A stretch of DNA of 64,000 bases from assembly GCF_004745825.1 (NCBI RefSeq), contig NZ_SRLA01000005.1:432442-496441 (forward strand), read 5' to 3'. How positions within the stretch are numbered: position 1 is the stretch's first letter; each line of letters opens with the position of its first letter. The DNA comes from Hymenobacter fodinae. Its GTDB lineage: Bacteria > Bacteroidota > Bacteroidia > Cytophagales > Hymenobacteraceae. The notes beneath the pieces are model-generated. The model was not told the origin of the DNA, made no database searches, and saw only the letters and a list, made by a program, of their open reading frames with translations. Made by a program: the position numbers and the translations under genes. Shown piece by piece: positions 15,893-24,033 of this stretch.

Positions 15893-17671
15893 ATGACAAC
15901 TCGCGGTAAAATTGTACTAGGCGCCCTCATTATAGCGGTGCTCTACTTCGGCATTAACAAGGTGGTGTCGAGTGGATTGGTCTTTAAAAAAGCGGCTACT
16001 GAGTCGGTGCTGCTGAACTCCATTGAGCTGCCTGCGGCTACGGCCGGGGCCCGTTCTACCACGGTGGTGCCGCTGGCCCCACTGCCCGGCACGGTGGCGA
16101 CTGGTAAAGGTCTGCCCATCGTGTGGGAAGTAATGGCCTGGAACAGCCAAATGGCCGGAATGCTAGCCAACGGTGGCCCCCGCACTACCCAAGGCTCCAG
16201 CATGGCCGCCAACGGCCTCGACATGCAGATTGTGCGCCAAGACGACGTGGCCAAGATGCAGGCTGACCTGGTGAAAAACGCCCTCGATCTGCAGAACAAC
16301 CCTACCACGCCGGGCCTGGTGGTGAGCATTATGGGCGACGGTCTGCCGGCCTTCTCGGCGGTGCAGGCCCAACTGGAAAAGGCTGGCACTGGCCTACAGA
16401 TCATCCCCTACAGCGTGGGCAAGTCATACGGCGAAGACAAGCTGATGGGCCCCAAGGAATGGCTCGATAAGCCGAAAGCCGCCCTCGGCAAAACCATTGC
16501 CTGCTACCTGCGCGACGGCGACCAGAACATTGCCTTGAAATGGTGCGCCGACAACGGCCTGAAAGTAAACCCCGATGAAACCACCTATGACCCCGAGGCC
16601 GTGAACTTCATGGCCGCCAACGACTTCTTGGCCGCCGCCGAAAAGTACATCATCGGCAAGCCCGAAGCCCGCACCAAAGTGGTAAACGGCAAAAACACCG
16701 GTGTGAAAGTAGACGTGGTGGCCGATGCCGTAGCCACCTGGACTCCCGGCGACGTGAACATTGCCAAGCAGAAAGGTGGCCTAGTGAACATCGTTTCTAC
16801 CAAAGACTACTCGAACCAGATGCCCAACATCATGGTGACCACTAAGCGCTGGTACCAAGCTCACACCAAAGAGGTTGAAGCCCTAATTACGGCCCTGGCC
16901 GTAGCCGGCGACCAGGTGAAAGCTCACCCCGAAGCCCTGGAGCGCGCCGCCGACATCTCGGCAGAGGTGTACGGCGACCGGGACAAAAACGGCGCTTACT
17001 GGCTGCGCTACTACAAAGGCGTGAGCGAAGCCGACCGCAACGGCGAGGTGGTGGAGCTAGGTGGCAGCAAGGCCTTCAACTTCTCCGATAACCTGGCCCT
17101 GTTTGGCCTAAACGAAGGCGGCACCAACATTTACGCCTCGGTGTACAAAACCTTCGGTGATGTGCAAAGCAAGCTCTACCCCAAAGAGTTGCCGACGTAT
17201 GAGCCCCTCGACAACATGCTGGACCTGACGGTGCTCCGCAAGCTACAGCGCCAGTATCAGGGCAAAACCCTGGCTCCGGCCGAAACCCAGCAGTTTGCCG
17301 CCGATGATGAAATCCGCCAGAGCGTAAGCCGCCGCGCCTGGAACATCGAGTTCAACACCGGCCAGAGCTCCTTCACCCCCGCCGCCGAGCGTCAGCTATC
17401 CAAGCTCTTTGACGACCTAGTGGTAGCTGGCCGCCTGAAAGTGGCAGTGCACGGCCACACCGATAACACCGGCGACCCGCAGCGCAACCAAGAGCTTTCC
17501 GAAGCCCGCGCCCTGGCCGTGGAGCACTGGCTGGAGCAAAAAAGCGCCAGCGCCTTCCCCGTGGGCCGCATCCAGGTTTATGCCCACGGCGCCACCGAGC
17601 CAGTAGCCCCCAACGACACGCCCCTTGGCAAAGCCCAAAACCGCCGCGTGGAGATTGTGCTGGGCAAATAA
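15893..17671 (+). CDS. Inner-membrane-anchored ABC substrate-binding protein fused to an OmpA peptidoglycan-binding domain
   Basis: A 592-residue two-domain protein. An N-terminal hydrophobic anchor (residues 7-25, IVLGALIIAVLYFGINKVV) has no obvious cleavage site. Residues about 70-450 form a periplasmic binding domain of the nitrate/taurine/phosphate kind (GLPIVWEVMAWNSQMAGM, VVSIMGDGLPAFSAVQAQLE, AATWTPGD-like VATWTPGDVNIAKQKGG). The C-terminal ~110 residues are an OmpA-like domain: NIEFNTGQSSFTPAAERQL, VAVHGHTDNTGDPQRNQELS and AQNRRVEIVL. OmpA domains bind meso-diaminopimelate in peptidoglycan, so the binding domain is held between inner membrane and wall. NCBI uses the name 'phosphate ABC transporter substrate-binding/OmpA family protein' for such fusions. 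It should feed the permease and ATPase downstream. Confidence 0.88.
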   Translation: MTTRGKIVLGALIIAVLYFGINKVVSSGLVFKKAATESVLLNSIELPAATAGARSTTVVPLAPLPGTVATGKGLPIVWEVMAWNSQMAGMLANGGPRTTQGSSMAANGLDMQIVRQDDVAKMQADLVKNALDLQNNPTTPGLVVSIMGDGLPAFSAVQAQLEKAGTGLQIIPYSVGKSYGEDKLMGPKEWLDKPKAALGKTIACYLRDGDQNIALKWCADNGLKVNPDETTYDPEAVNFMAANDFLAAAEKYIIGKPEARTKVVNGKNTGVKVDVVADAVATWTPGDVNIAKQKGGLVNIVSTKDYSNQMPNIMVTTKRWYQAHTKEVEALITALAVAGDQVKAHPEALERAADISAEVYGDRDKNGAYWLRYYKGVSEADRNGEVVELGGSKAFNFSDNLALFGLNEGGTNIYASVYKTFGDVQSKLYPKELPTYEPLDNMLDLTVLRKLQRQYQGKTLAPAETQQFAADDEIRQSVSRRAWNIEFNTGQSSFTPAAERQLSKLFDDLVVAGRLKVAVHGHTDNTGDPQRNQELSEARALAVEHWLEQKSASAFPVGRIQVYAHGATEPVAPNDTPLGKAQNRRVEIVLGK

Positions 17672-17761
17672 CGCCTGATTCCGCTACACACTCAGATATC
17701 GTCTTCTATGTGCCCTATCCTATCAGCTAATTCTTAGTGTAATATTCCGCTTAGCCACCGA

Positions 17762-17789
17762 GAAGCCCCACACTTCGTGGGGCTTCTTT
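17762..17789 (+). terminator. Hairpin terminator inside the ABC cluster
   Basis: A 10-bp stem (17762-17771 with 17777-17786) on an ACTTC loop, followed by TTT. It lies between the substrate-binding gene and the permease gene and should reduce, not necessarily abolish, read-through. Confidence 0.75.
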
Positions 17790-17830
17790 CGCCGGTGCGG
17801 TTCCTCTTCCCCTTCCAACCTTCCCTCACC

Positions 17831-18607
17831 ATGAAAGAGCTTTTCTCACCGAATGCCCGGCCGCGCCGCGTGGTATTCACCACAATGGTAGCCGCGCAAC
17901 TCATGCTCTTGATACTACTGTGGGCCTTTTACCCCATGCAGATGCTGCCTTCGCTGGGGGCGGTGCTGCGGGCGTTAAGTGAGCTGACCACTAGCCAGGG
18001 CCTGATTCCGGAACTGTGGGCCAGCATGACGACGGCCCTGCAGTCGTTGGCCGTGGCTACTGGCCTAGCGCTGCTAATATCATACCTCACGGCGCTGCCT
18101 TTCTTCCGGCCCATTGCCTACGCAGCCTCCAAGATGCGCTACCTCACCCTCACGGGCCTCACGTTTTTCATGGCCATCCTGCTCAGCTCAGGCCATGAGG
18201 TGAAGCTCACGGTTCTGATTTTCGCGACTACTGTGTATCTCGTGACCGGCATGACCAGCGTAATCCTGACCACTACGCAAGAGGAAATGGACCACGCCCG
18301 CACCCTGGGCATGAGCGAATGGCGCAGCTTCTGGGAAGTAGTGGTGCTGGGCAAGCTCGACGACATGCTGGAAGTGGTGCGTCAGAACTTCGCCATCATC
18401 TGGACGATGATTACCTTGGTGGAAACTCTCTACCAATCGGAAGGCGGCATTGGCCTGCTACTATACAAGCAAAACCGCTACCTCCACCTCGATGGCGTAG
18501 TAGCCATTCAACTGGTCATTCTCGCCACCGGCGCCCTCCAAGATTACCTCTTCGGCCTGCTCCGCCGCGTGTTCTTCCCCTACTCCGAACTAACCACGGC
18601 ACGGTAA
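17831..18607 (+). CDS. ABC transporter permease, NitT/TauT-like
   Basis: A 258-residue binding-protein-dependent permease. Five or six transmembrane segments are visible, starting at about residue 17 (VVFTTMVAAQLMLLILLWAF), and the cytoplasmic EAA-like loop that docks to the ATPase reads EEMDHARTLGMSEWRSFWEVVVLG. The ATG at 17831 was chosen: the open frame begins 18 codons earlier within the terminator hairpin. It should form the membrane channel for the OmpA-fused binding protein upstream with the ATPase gene at 18856. Confidence 0.88.
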   Translation: MKELFSPNARPRRVVFTTMVAAQLMLLILLWAFYPMQMLPSLGAVLRALSELTTSQGLIPELWASMTTALQSLAVATGLALLISYLTALPFFRPIAYAASKMRYLTLTGLTFFMAILLSSGHEVKLTVLIFATTVYLVTGMTSVILTTTQEEMDHARTLGMSEWRSFWEVVVLGKLDDMLEVVRQNFAIIWTMITLVETLYQSEGGIGLLLYKQNRYLHLDGVVAIQLVILATGALQDYLFGLLRRVFFPYSELTTAR

Positions 18608-18630
18608 AAACTTATACCGCTCAAATCAGC

Positions 18631-18809
18631 CCGTCATACCGAGCGCAGTCGAGACATCTCGCGTGCTGACGTTGCTGCCACACTACCTGTCATGCTGAGC
18701 TTGCCGAAGCATCTCTACCGCTTCCTTGCTGATGTTCTAGGCCAGTAGGTAGCCAGAGGTAGAGATGCTTCGATCACTGGCTTGATGCGCCACATGCTCA
18801 GCATGACAG
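18631..18809. repeat. Dispersed inverted-repeat element, family A copy 2
   Basis: The clearest copy. An inner inverted repeat has ends TGTCATGCTGAGC (from 18688) and its complement GCTCAGCATGACA (to 18808), with nested arms around GAAGCATCTCTACC and GGTAGAGATGCTTC. It is preceded by the 22-base word shared with the element near 8.96 kb. It occupies the gap between the permease and ATPase genes. Confidence 0.8.
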
Positions 18810-18855
18810 CCAGAGTGCAAACCCACTATTTCACCAACTCACAACTTCACCGCTC

Positions 18856-19677
18856 ATGACTCCCTATTTCTATAAAGCCCCGGTACTCACACTGGAAGGC
18901 ATTTCCATGACGTTTAACGGTGAAGTCATCCTCCGCGACATCAACGCCCAGGTGCTGGATGTGTGCCGGCCTGACATGCAACAGGGGCAGGTAGTAGGCT
19001 TCTATGGCCGCTCGGGCATGGGCAAATCGGTGCTGTGCCGGATTCTGGCGGGCTTGGTGTCCCCCACCACCGGTAGGGTGTTGGTGGGCGAGCAGCAGGA
19101 GCCCGTTACGCCCGGTGCGGTGGGTTTCGTGCAACAGCGCTACCCTCTATTCAACCACCGCACCCTCCACGACAATTTACTTGTGGCGGCTAGTCGTAAA
19201 TACGCGCCCGAAGAAGCGACCCAGCAGGTTGACGCTTACCTGGAGCGCTTTCAGCTCTCGAAGCACCGCAAAAAATACCCCGCTCACCTCTCCGGTGGTC
19301 AGCGCCAGCGGGCCGCCATTGCCCAGCAGCTGCTCTGCTCCGACCACCTCATCCTGCTCGATGAGCCCTTCTCCGGCCTCGACGTGGCCATGATTGACGA
19401 AGTGAAAAAGATTATCCTCGAAGTCACGACCATGGATGAACTCAACACCGTCGTCATCGTCTCCCACGACATTGCCACTACTACCGCCCTCTGCGACCGA
19501 CTTTGGCTCCTGGGCTACGAGCGTGACGCTAACGGCCAGCTCATCCCCGGCGCCACCATCACCCAACAGCACCAATACAACCTCGCCGAAATGGGTCTGG
19601 CCTGGCACGAAAACGTGGAAGCCGAGCCGGAATTCGCTCGTTTTGTAGAGCACATCAAGGATGAAATTAGACAGTAA
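18856..19677 (+). CDS. ABC transporter ATP-binding protein
   Basis: A 273-residue ABC ATPase of the nitrate/taurine type. Walker A reads GRSGMGKS (about residues 53-60), the Q loop VGFVQQRYPLF, the signature LSGGQRQRAAIAQQLL, Walker B LILLDEPFSGLD, and the switch His in VIVSHDIATT. It should power the permease at 17831. The C-terminal extension (about 40 residues past the ATPase core) has no recognised domain. The gene is separated from the permease by a 250-base repeat element but is in the same direction with no other gene between. Confidence 0.93.
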   Translation: MTPYFYKAPVLTLEGISMTFNGEVILRDINAQVLDVCRPDMQQGQVVGFYGRSGMGKSVLCRILAGLVSPTTGRVLVGEQQEPVTPGAVGFVQQRYPLFNHRTLHDNLLVAASRKYAPEEATQQVDAYLERFQLSKHRKKYPAHLSGGQRQRAAIAQQLLCSDHLILLDEPFSGLDVAMIDEVKKIILEVTTMDELNTVVIVSHDIATTTALCDRLWLLGYERDANGQLIPGATITQQHQYNLAEMGLAWHENVEAEPEFARFVEHIKDEIRQ

Positions 19678-19787
19678 CGCGCAACAGCACGCGCTGCTTC
19701 CTATGTCAGCGTGATGTGTTGTTTTAGTTAGGAGTAGCTAAACGACTTCCTTCTACCTTCGCTCTTATTATTTCCAGCTATCAACTT

Positions 19788-20492
19788 ATGTCTTTGCGAA
19801 TTTTAATGTGTCGCTGGCTCGTAGTAGTAACTTTTTTACTGCTAGGAATACCGGGCGTTTCTTTCTACCTCCCAGCAGCGTTCAGCCAAACAGCGCATCA
19901 AATAGAAACTCAAACTATTCAACAGGGACTAGCTCATCGTCAGCCTGGAGAAGCTGATACTACTTTTCTAAAACGCGTCTTACCCGTTTCCTTTCCCGCT
20001 CTCGGCGACGACTTAGTTGCATATGCGTGGCGGCCAAGTGTATTTGGTAAACAATTATTTTTCTCGGTGCCGGGTGGCGCAGACAATGAATATGGATGTG
20101 ATCTATTCGTATTAGACCCATTCAAAGCCAATACTTATGCGGTACAGATTATTCCGCTAATGTCGTCTATGCCTGATAGAAATTATTTGACTTCTCTATT
20201 TTTTGCAGATGTCGATCAGAATGGGCAAAAGGAGCTGCTGGCATTGCTGGAATGCAGCTACATTAACACACATATCGAGGTAGATGGCCAACGGCTTTAC
20301 GGGCGTGAGAGTCACTATAGAACGGTCGTTTTTAATTATGTGGGGCAGAACAGCAGTGGATATCCTCAATACAAAGAAGATCTAACTCCTCGTCCTTATC
20401 TAGACGAGCTAGCTACGGCGGCTGAGGTCCGAGAGAATTTACCCAGACGCACAGCACCTCAGCGCAAACCAGCCGCTAAAGCACGTAAGTAG
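19788..20492 (+). CDS. Exported protein of unknown function
   Basis: A 234-residue protein with an N-terminal signal peptide (WLVVVTFLLLGIPGVSFYLP, cleavage probably near SQTAHQ). The mature part has one suggestive feature, LTSLFFADVDQNGQKELLAL, a phrase like the calcium-binding FG-GAP/VCBS strand 'DxDxNGxxEL', and ends in a basic tail (RRTAPQRKPAAKARK). The rest is unfamiliar. A possible -7 element with TTC instead of TTTG (TACCTTCG) lies about 25 bases upstream of the start. No functional call is made. Confidence 0.72.
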   Translation: MSLRILMCRWLVVVTFLLLGIPGVSFYLPAAFSQTAHQIETQTIQQGLAHRQPGEADTTFLKRVLPVSFPALGDDLVAYAWRPSVFGKQLFFSVPGGADNEYGCDLFVLDPFKANTYAVQIIPLMSSMPDRNYLTSLFFADVDQNGQKELLALLECSYINTHIEVDGQRLYGRESHYRTVVFNYVGQNSSGYPQYKEDLTPRPYLDELATAAEVRENLPRRTAPQRKPAAKARK

Positions 20493-20599
20493 CCAAGCAG
20501 CACAGTGTATCAGCATGGTTCCTCTCTGAATTTTCATGACTGGGGCTGTATTTTCTTCTGTACCACTCAAGCCAATACCTTCCTAATCTTTAATGCACT

Positions 20600-21967
20600 A
20601 TGCCTTCTGGAACACTCCTACTCATTGATGACGAACCGCGCTTGCGCCAGCTGTTGGCGCGGGTGCTGGAGCTGGAGGGCTACACCATTTTGCAGGCGCC
20701 CGATGCCCGGCGTGGCCTCGAGCTACTGGAGCAGCACGCCGATGAGGTGTTGGTGGTAATATCCGATGTGAAGCTGCCCGACGCCAACGGCGTGGAACTA
20801 CTGCCCCGCCTCAAGGCCAAAGCCCCCGACTGTGAAATCATTCTGCTCACGGCCTTCGGCACCATTCCGGATGGGGTGAAGGCCATGAAGCAGGGCGCCT
20901 TCGATTACCTGACCAAGGGCGACTTTGAGCAGCAACTAGTGGTAGTGGTAGACCGGGCCGCGGAGAAAGCACGGCTGCGGCGGCGCGTGACGGAGCTGGA
21001 GCGCCGCGTAGGCCAGCGCCACAGCTTCGGTTCAATGATTGGTTCCTCCCCGGCACTGCGTCGGGCCCAGAGCCTGGGTGAGCAAGTGGCGGCTACTGAT
21101 AGCACGGTGCTGCTGGAGGGGCCTACGGGCTCGGGCAAGGAGCTATTTGCCCAGGCCATCCATGAGGCCTCGCCGCGGCGGCTGAAGTCGTTTGTGGCGG
21201 TGAACTGCAGCGCCTTTCCGCGCGAGTTGCTGGAGTCGGAGTTGTTTGGGTATAAGAAAGGGGCCTTTACAGGGGCCCTGACTGATAAGCGCGGTCTGCT
21301 GGAAGAAGCGAACGGTGGCACGCTGTTTCTGGATGAGATTGGAGAGCTAGAGTTGAACGTGCAGGCTAAATTTCTGCGGGTGCTGGAATTGCAGCAATTC
21401 ACCAAGCTCGGCGACACCAAGCCCACCAACGTGAACGTGCGCCTCGTAGCTGCCACCAACCGCAACCTGCGCCAGGAGGCCGAGCAGGGCCGCTTCCGCC
21501 CCGATCTGTACTACCGCCTCTCGGTCTTTACCATTGATGTGCCGCCCCTCAAAGCGCGCCCAACCGATGTACCCGCGCTGGCCGAGCACTTCCTGCAGTA
21601 CTTCGCGGCCAAGCTCAGTAAGCGCCTCCCGGGTCTCGATGCGGAATGCCTGCGCCTGCTGCAGCAATACGAGTGGCCCGGCAATGTGCGGGAGCTGAAA
21701 AATGTGCTGGAACGCGCCGCCATTCTGGCCCCCGCCAACCAGCCCCTCACCGCCGCCTACCTACCCGACGAGTTCCATGCCCTGCTGGCTCCAACCAGCT
21801 CCGGCGCCCTCAACCCCGACGACTGCACCCTACGGGCCGTAGAAGCCCGCCACATTCAGCAGCAGCTTCACAAAGCCCAGGGCAACAAAACCGAAGCCGC
21901 CCGCCAGCTCGGCATCGGTCTCACTACCCTTTACCGCAAGCTGCAGGAGTATGGCCTACAGGCCTAA
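20600..21967 (+). CDS. NtrC-family sigma-54-dependent response regulator
   Basis: A 455-residue activator with three domains. The receiver (residues 1-120) has the acidic pair D10/D11, phospho-acceptor Asp56 in ISDVKLPD, Thr84 and Lys106. The AAA+ domain has Walker A GPTGSGKE at 174-181, the sigma-54-contacting GAFTGA at 221-226, and Walker B GGTLFLDEI ending near 247. The C-terminal Fis-type helix-turn-helix is GNKTEAARQLGIGLTTLYRK. It should activate sigma-54 promoters when phosphorylated, with the kinase gene 256 bases downstream the obvious partner (separated by a repeat element). Targets are unknown; the ABC/OmpA cluster upstream is a candidate by position only. Confidence 0.95.
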   Translation: MPSGTLLLIDDEPRLRQLLARVLELEGYTILQAPDARRGLELLEQHADEVLVVISDVKLPDANGVELLPRLKAKAPDCEIILLTAFGTIPDGVKAMKQGAFDYLTKGDFEQQLVVVVDRAAEKARLRRRVTELERRVGQRHSFGSMIGSSPALRRAQSLGEQVAATDSTVLLEGPTGSGKELFAQAIHEASPRRLKSFVAVNCSAFPRELLESELFGYKKGAFTGALTDKRGLLEEANGGTLFLDEIGELELNVQAKFLRVLELQQFTKLGDTKPTNVNVRLVAATNRNLRQEAEQGRFRPDLYYRLSVFTIDVPPLKARPTDVPALAEHFLQYFAAKLSKRLPGLDAECLRLLQQYEWPGNVRELKNVLERAAILAPANQPLTAAYLPDEFHALLAPTSSGALNPDDCTLRAVEARHIQQQLHKAQGNKTEAARQLGIGLTTLYRKLQEYGLQA

Positions 21968-21982
21968 ACCCCCTGTTTTAAA

Positions 21983-22102
21983 CGTCATGTCTGATCTTAC
22001 CCTAGTGAGCCAGCATCTCTACCTCTGGCTTACTGGCCTAGCGACGATTCAACAATGCGGTAGAGGTGCTTTGGCTGCTTGGATGCCAGATCAAGCATGA
22101 CG
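21983..22102. repeat. Dispersed inverted-repeat element, family A copy 3
   Basis: Ends are CGTCATG (21983) and CATGACG (to 22102), with nested arms CAGCATCTCTACCTCTG and CGGTAGAGGTGCTTTGGCTG. It resembles the inner part of the 18.6 kb copy and lies between the response-regulator and kinase genes. Confidence 0.75.
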
Positions 22103-22222
22103 TGTCAGCATACCCCTCTTTGCTGCTTCACACTCCTAGGCCACTCGCGCTAGCATGCTAGGCGCCCCGTCCTGGCTTCCTTTCTACTCCGTGGTTTTGC
22201 CTTCGACGGCACTCCCCCCACC

Positions 22223-23992
22223 ATGACCTTAAAAAATAAAATCCGCGTCAGTCTGATTGCCATGCTGCTGTTGCTGTTAGGCCTGGGGAGCTACGCTTTC
22301 CTGACCATTCAGCGACTGGAAAGCAATGCCCGCTTGTTACAGCAAGCCAACCTCGCCTCGGTGGAGTACGGCGTGGCCATGCTGAATGCGGTGGAAAGGC
22401 TGGAAGATGCCCCCACGGCCCCAGCGCTGTTAGCTGACTTCCGCCGGGCCCTCACCCGGGAAACTGCCAATATCACGGAGCCCGGCGAACTGACCGCCGT
22501 CGATGAGCTCACCCAGCACCTCACCGATTATCAGCGCCTCGTCGATGAGCAGGCTCCACGCCCTGCGCTAGGCCAGGTGCGGCGCTTGTTGCGCACCGAC
22601 ACCCAGCACATCATCCGTTTAAATACGCGCTCTTTCACTGCCAAAACTCAGCGGGCAGCTACTTACGCTCGCCACGCCCGGCGTACTGTTCTCAATTTCA
22701 TTGGGCTGAGCGCATTGGTGGCCCTGGCACTGGTTATCCGTTTGCCCAAGGAGGTGTTACGGCCACTCCGCCGGCTGCGGGCCGACGTGGAAGATGTAGC
22801 CGGCCCGAGCCCAGCCACCCAGGTTCCCGTCACTAAACACGACGAAGTAGGCGCCGTAGCCCTGGCCCTGAACCGGGCTTTCGGATACATGCAAGACCAG
22901 CGCAGCGCAACCCGCGTGGCACTGGCTACCGAGCGCAGCCGCTTGGAGAGCCTTGTGGAGCACCTGGATGAGGGCTTGCTGCTGCTGGATGAAACGCAGT
23001 GCGTGCTGCTGGCTAACCCCACGGCCCGGGCCTTGCTGGGCCGCTCGGCCGCCGAGTTGGTAGGCCACCAGGCAGAGGACTTAAGCCGAGAATCGGAGTT
23101 GCTGCGGGAGCTGTTCCGGCCCCTGCTGGAAGGGCAGTCGGGAGATGCTACGAGCCAGCCGCCGGTGCTTACCTTTCAGCAGAACGGAGAGGATGTGTAC
23201 TATCGTCTCTCGCTCAACCACATCGTATCCTTTAACTCCGAGGCTGGTCACACCGAGTTTGCGGGACACATTCTTTCCCTGCGCAACGTGTCCGACTTCA
23301 AGAAGCTCGACCAAGTGAAGTCGAATTTCTTGGCTACGGTATCACACGAGCTGAAAACGCCGCTGGCCAGCATCAACCTCAGTCTTATGCTGTTGCAAAA
23401 CGAGCGCACCGACCCTGAGGAGCGCCTGCGCATCGCCGATGGCATTCGGGATGAAACCCAGCGCCTGCTGGGCATGGTAGGCCAGTTGATTGACGTGTCG
23501 AGGCTGGACGCGGGCGCCGGCATCCGGCTTGATGTGCAGCACGTGACATTGGCCCAGGTTGTGGAATATGCCACCGATACCGTGCAGGCTCAGCTGCAGG
23601 ACAAGGAGCTACGGCTGGAAACCGATTTGCCGGCGGGCCTACCTGCCGCCCGCGCCGACCTGGAAAAAACCACTTGGGTGCTCATCAATCTGCTGGCTAA
23701 CGCCATCCGATACTCGCCCCGCGGCTCGGCCGTGACGGTGCGGGCCACCCAACACCAGGAGCAGTTGCAGGTGAGCGTGCAGGACTATGGCCCCGGCATC
23801 TCCACCGAGTATCACGAGCGGATTTTTCAGCGGTTTGCCGAAGTTCCTAACCCTGCTGGGCACAAGGGCGGCTCGGGCCTCGGCCTGAGCATCTCCCGCG
23901 AGTTTATCTCGGTGCAGGGCGGCCGACTGTGGGTAGAAAGTGAGCCTGGCGCGGGCAGCCGCTTCCTGTTTACCCTACCAGTAGCAGGGTAA
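22223..23992 (+). CDS. Membrane sensor histidine kinase, KinB-like
   Basis: A 589-residue kinase. TM1 is at residues about 9-28, a periplasmic helical sensor of about 125 residues follows, and TM2 is near 157-172 (TVLNFIGLSALVALALVI). Next come a HAMP domain, a PAS domain (around 240-350: LVEHLDEGLLLLDETQCVLL), the phospho-acceptor His375 in SHELKTPLASI, and the HATPase domain with N box (NLLANAIRYSPRG), G1 (DYGPGIS) and G2 (GGSGLGLS). The layout matches Pseudomonas KinB, which pairs with the NtrC-like AlgB; here the partner is the sigma-54 activator immediately upstream. The signal sensed is unknown. Confidence 0.94.
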   Translation: MTLKNKIRVSLIAMLLLLLGLGSYAFLTIQRLESNARLLQQANLASVEYGVAMLNAVERLEDAPTAPALLADFRRALTRETANITEPGELTAVDELTQHLTDYQRLVDEQAPRPALGQVRRLLRTDTQHIIRLNTRSFTAKTQRAATYARHARRTVLNFIGLSALVALALVIRLPKEVLRPLRRLRADVEDVAGPSPATQVPVTKHDEVGAVALALNRAFGYMQDQRSATRVALATERSRLESLVEHLDEGLLLLDETQCVLLANPTARALLGRSAAELVGHQAEDLSRESELLRELFRPLLEGQSGDATSQPPVLTFQQNGEDVYYRLSLNHIVSFNSEAGHTEFAGHILSLRNVSDFKKLDQVKSNFLATVSHELKTPLASINLSLMLLQNERTDPEERLRIADGIRDETQRLLGMVGQLIDVSRLDAGAGIRLDVQHVTLAQVVEYATDTVQAQLQDKELRLETDLPAGLPAARADLEKTTWVLINLLANAIRYSPRGSAVTVRATQHQEQLQVSVQDYGPGISTEYHERIFQRFAEVPNPAGHKGGSGLGLSISREFISVQGGRLWVESEPGAGSRFLFTLPVAG

Positions 23993-24033
23993 GCGGCAAG
24001 CTTAGCGTGCACCTGACTTATGAACCGGTAGCT

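Noticed and set aside
17777..17830. Permease start 18 codons earlier
   Set aside because: That start falls in the terminator stem; the ATG at 17831 has normal N-terminal sequence.
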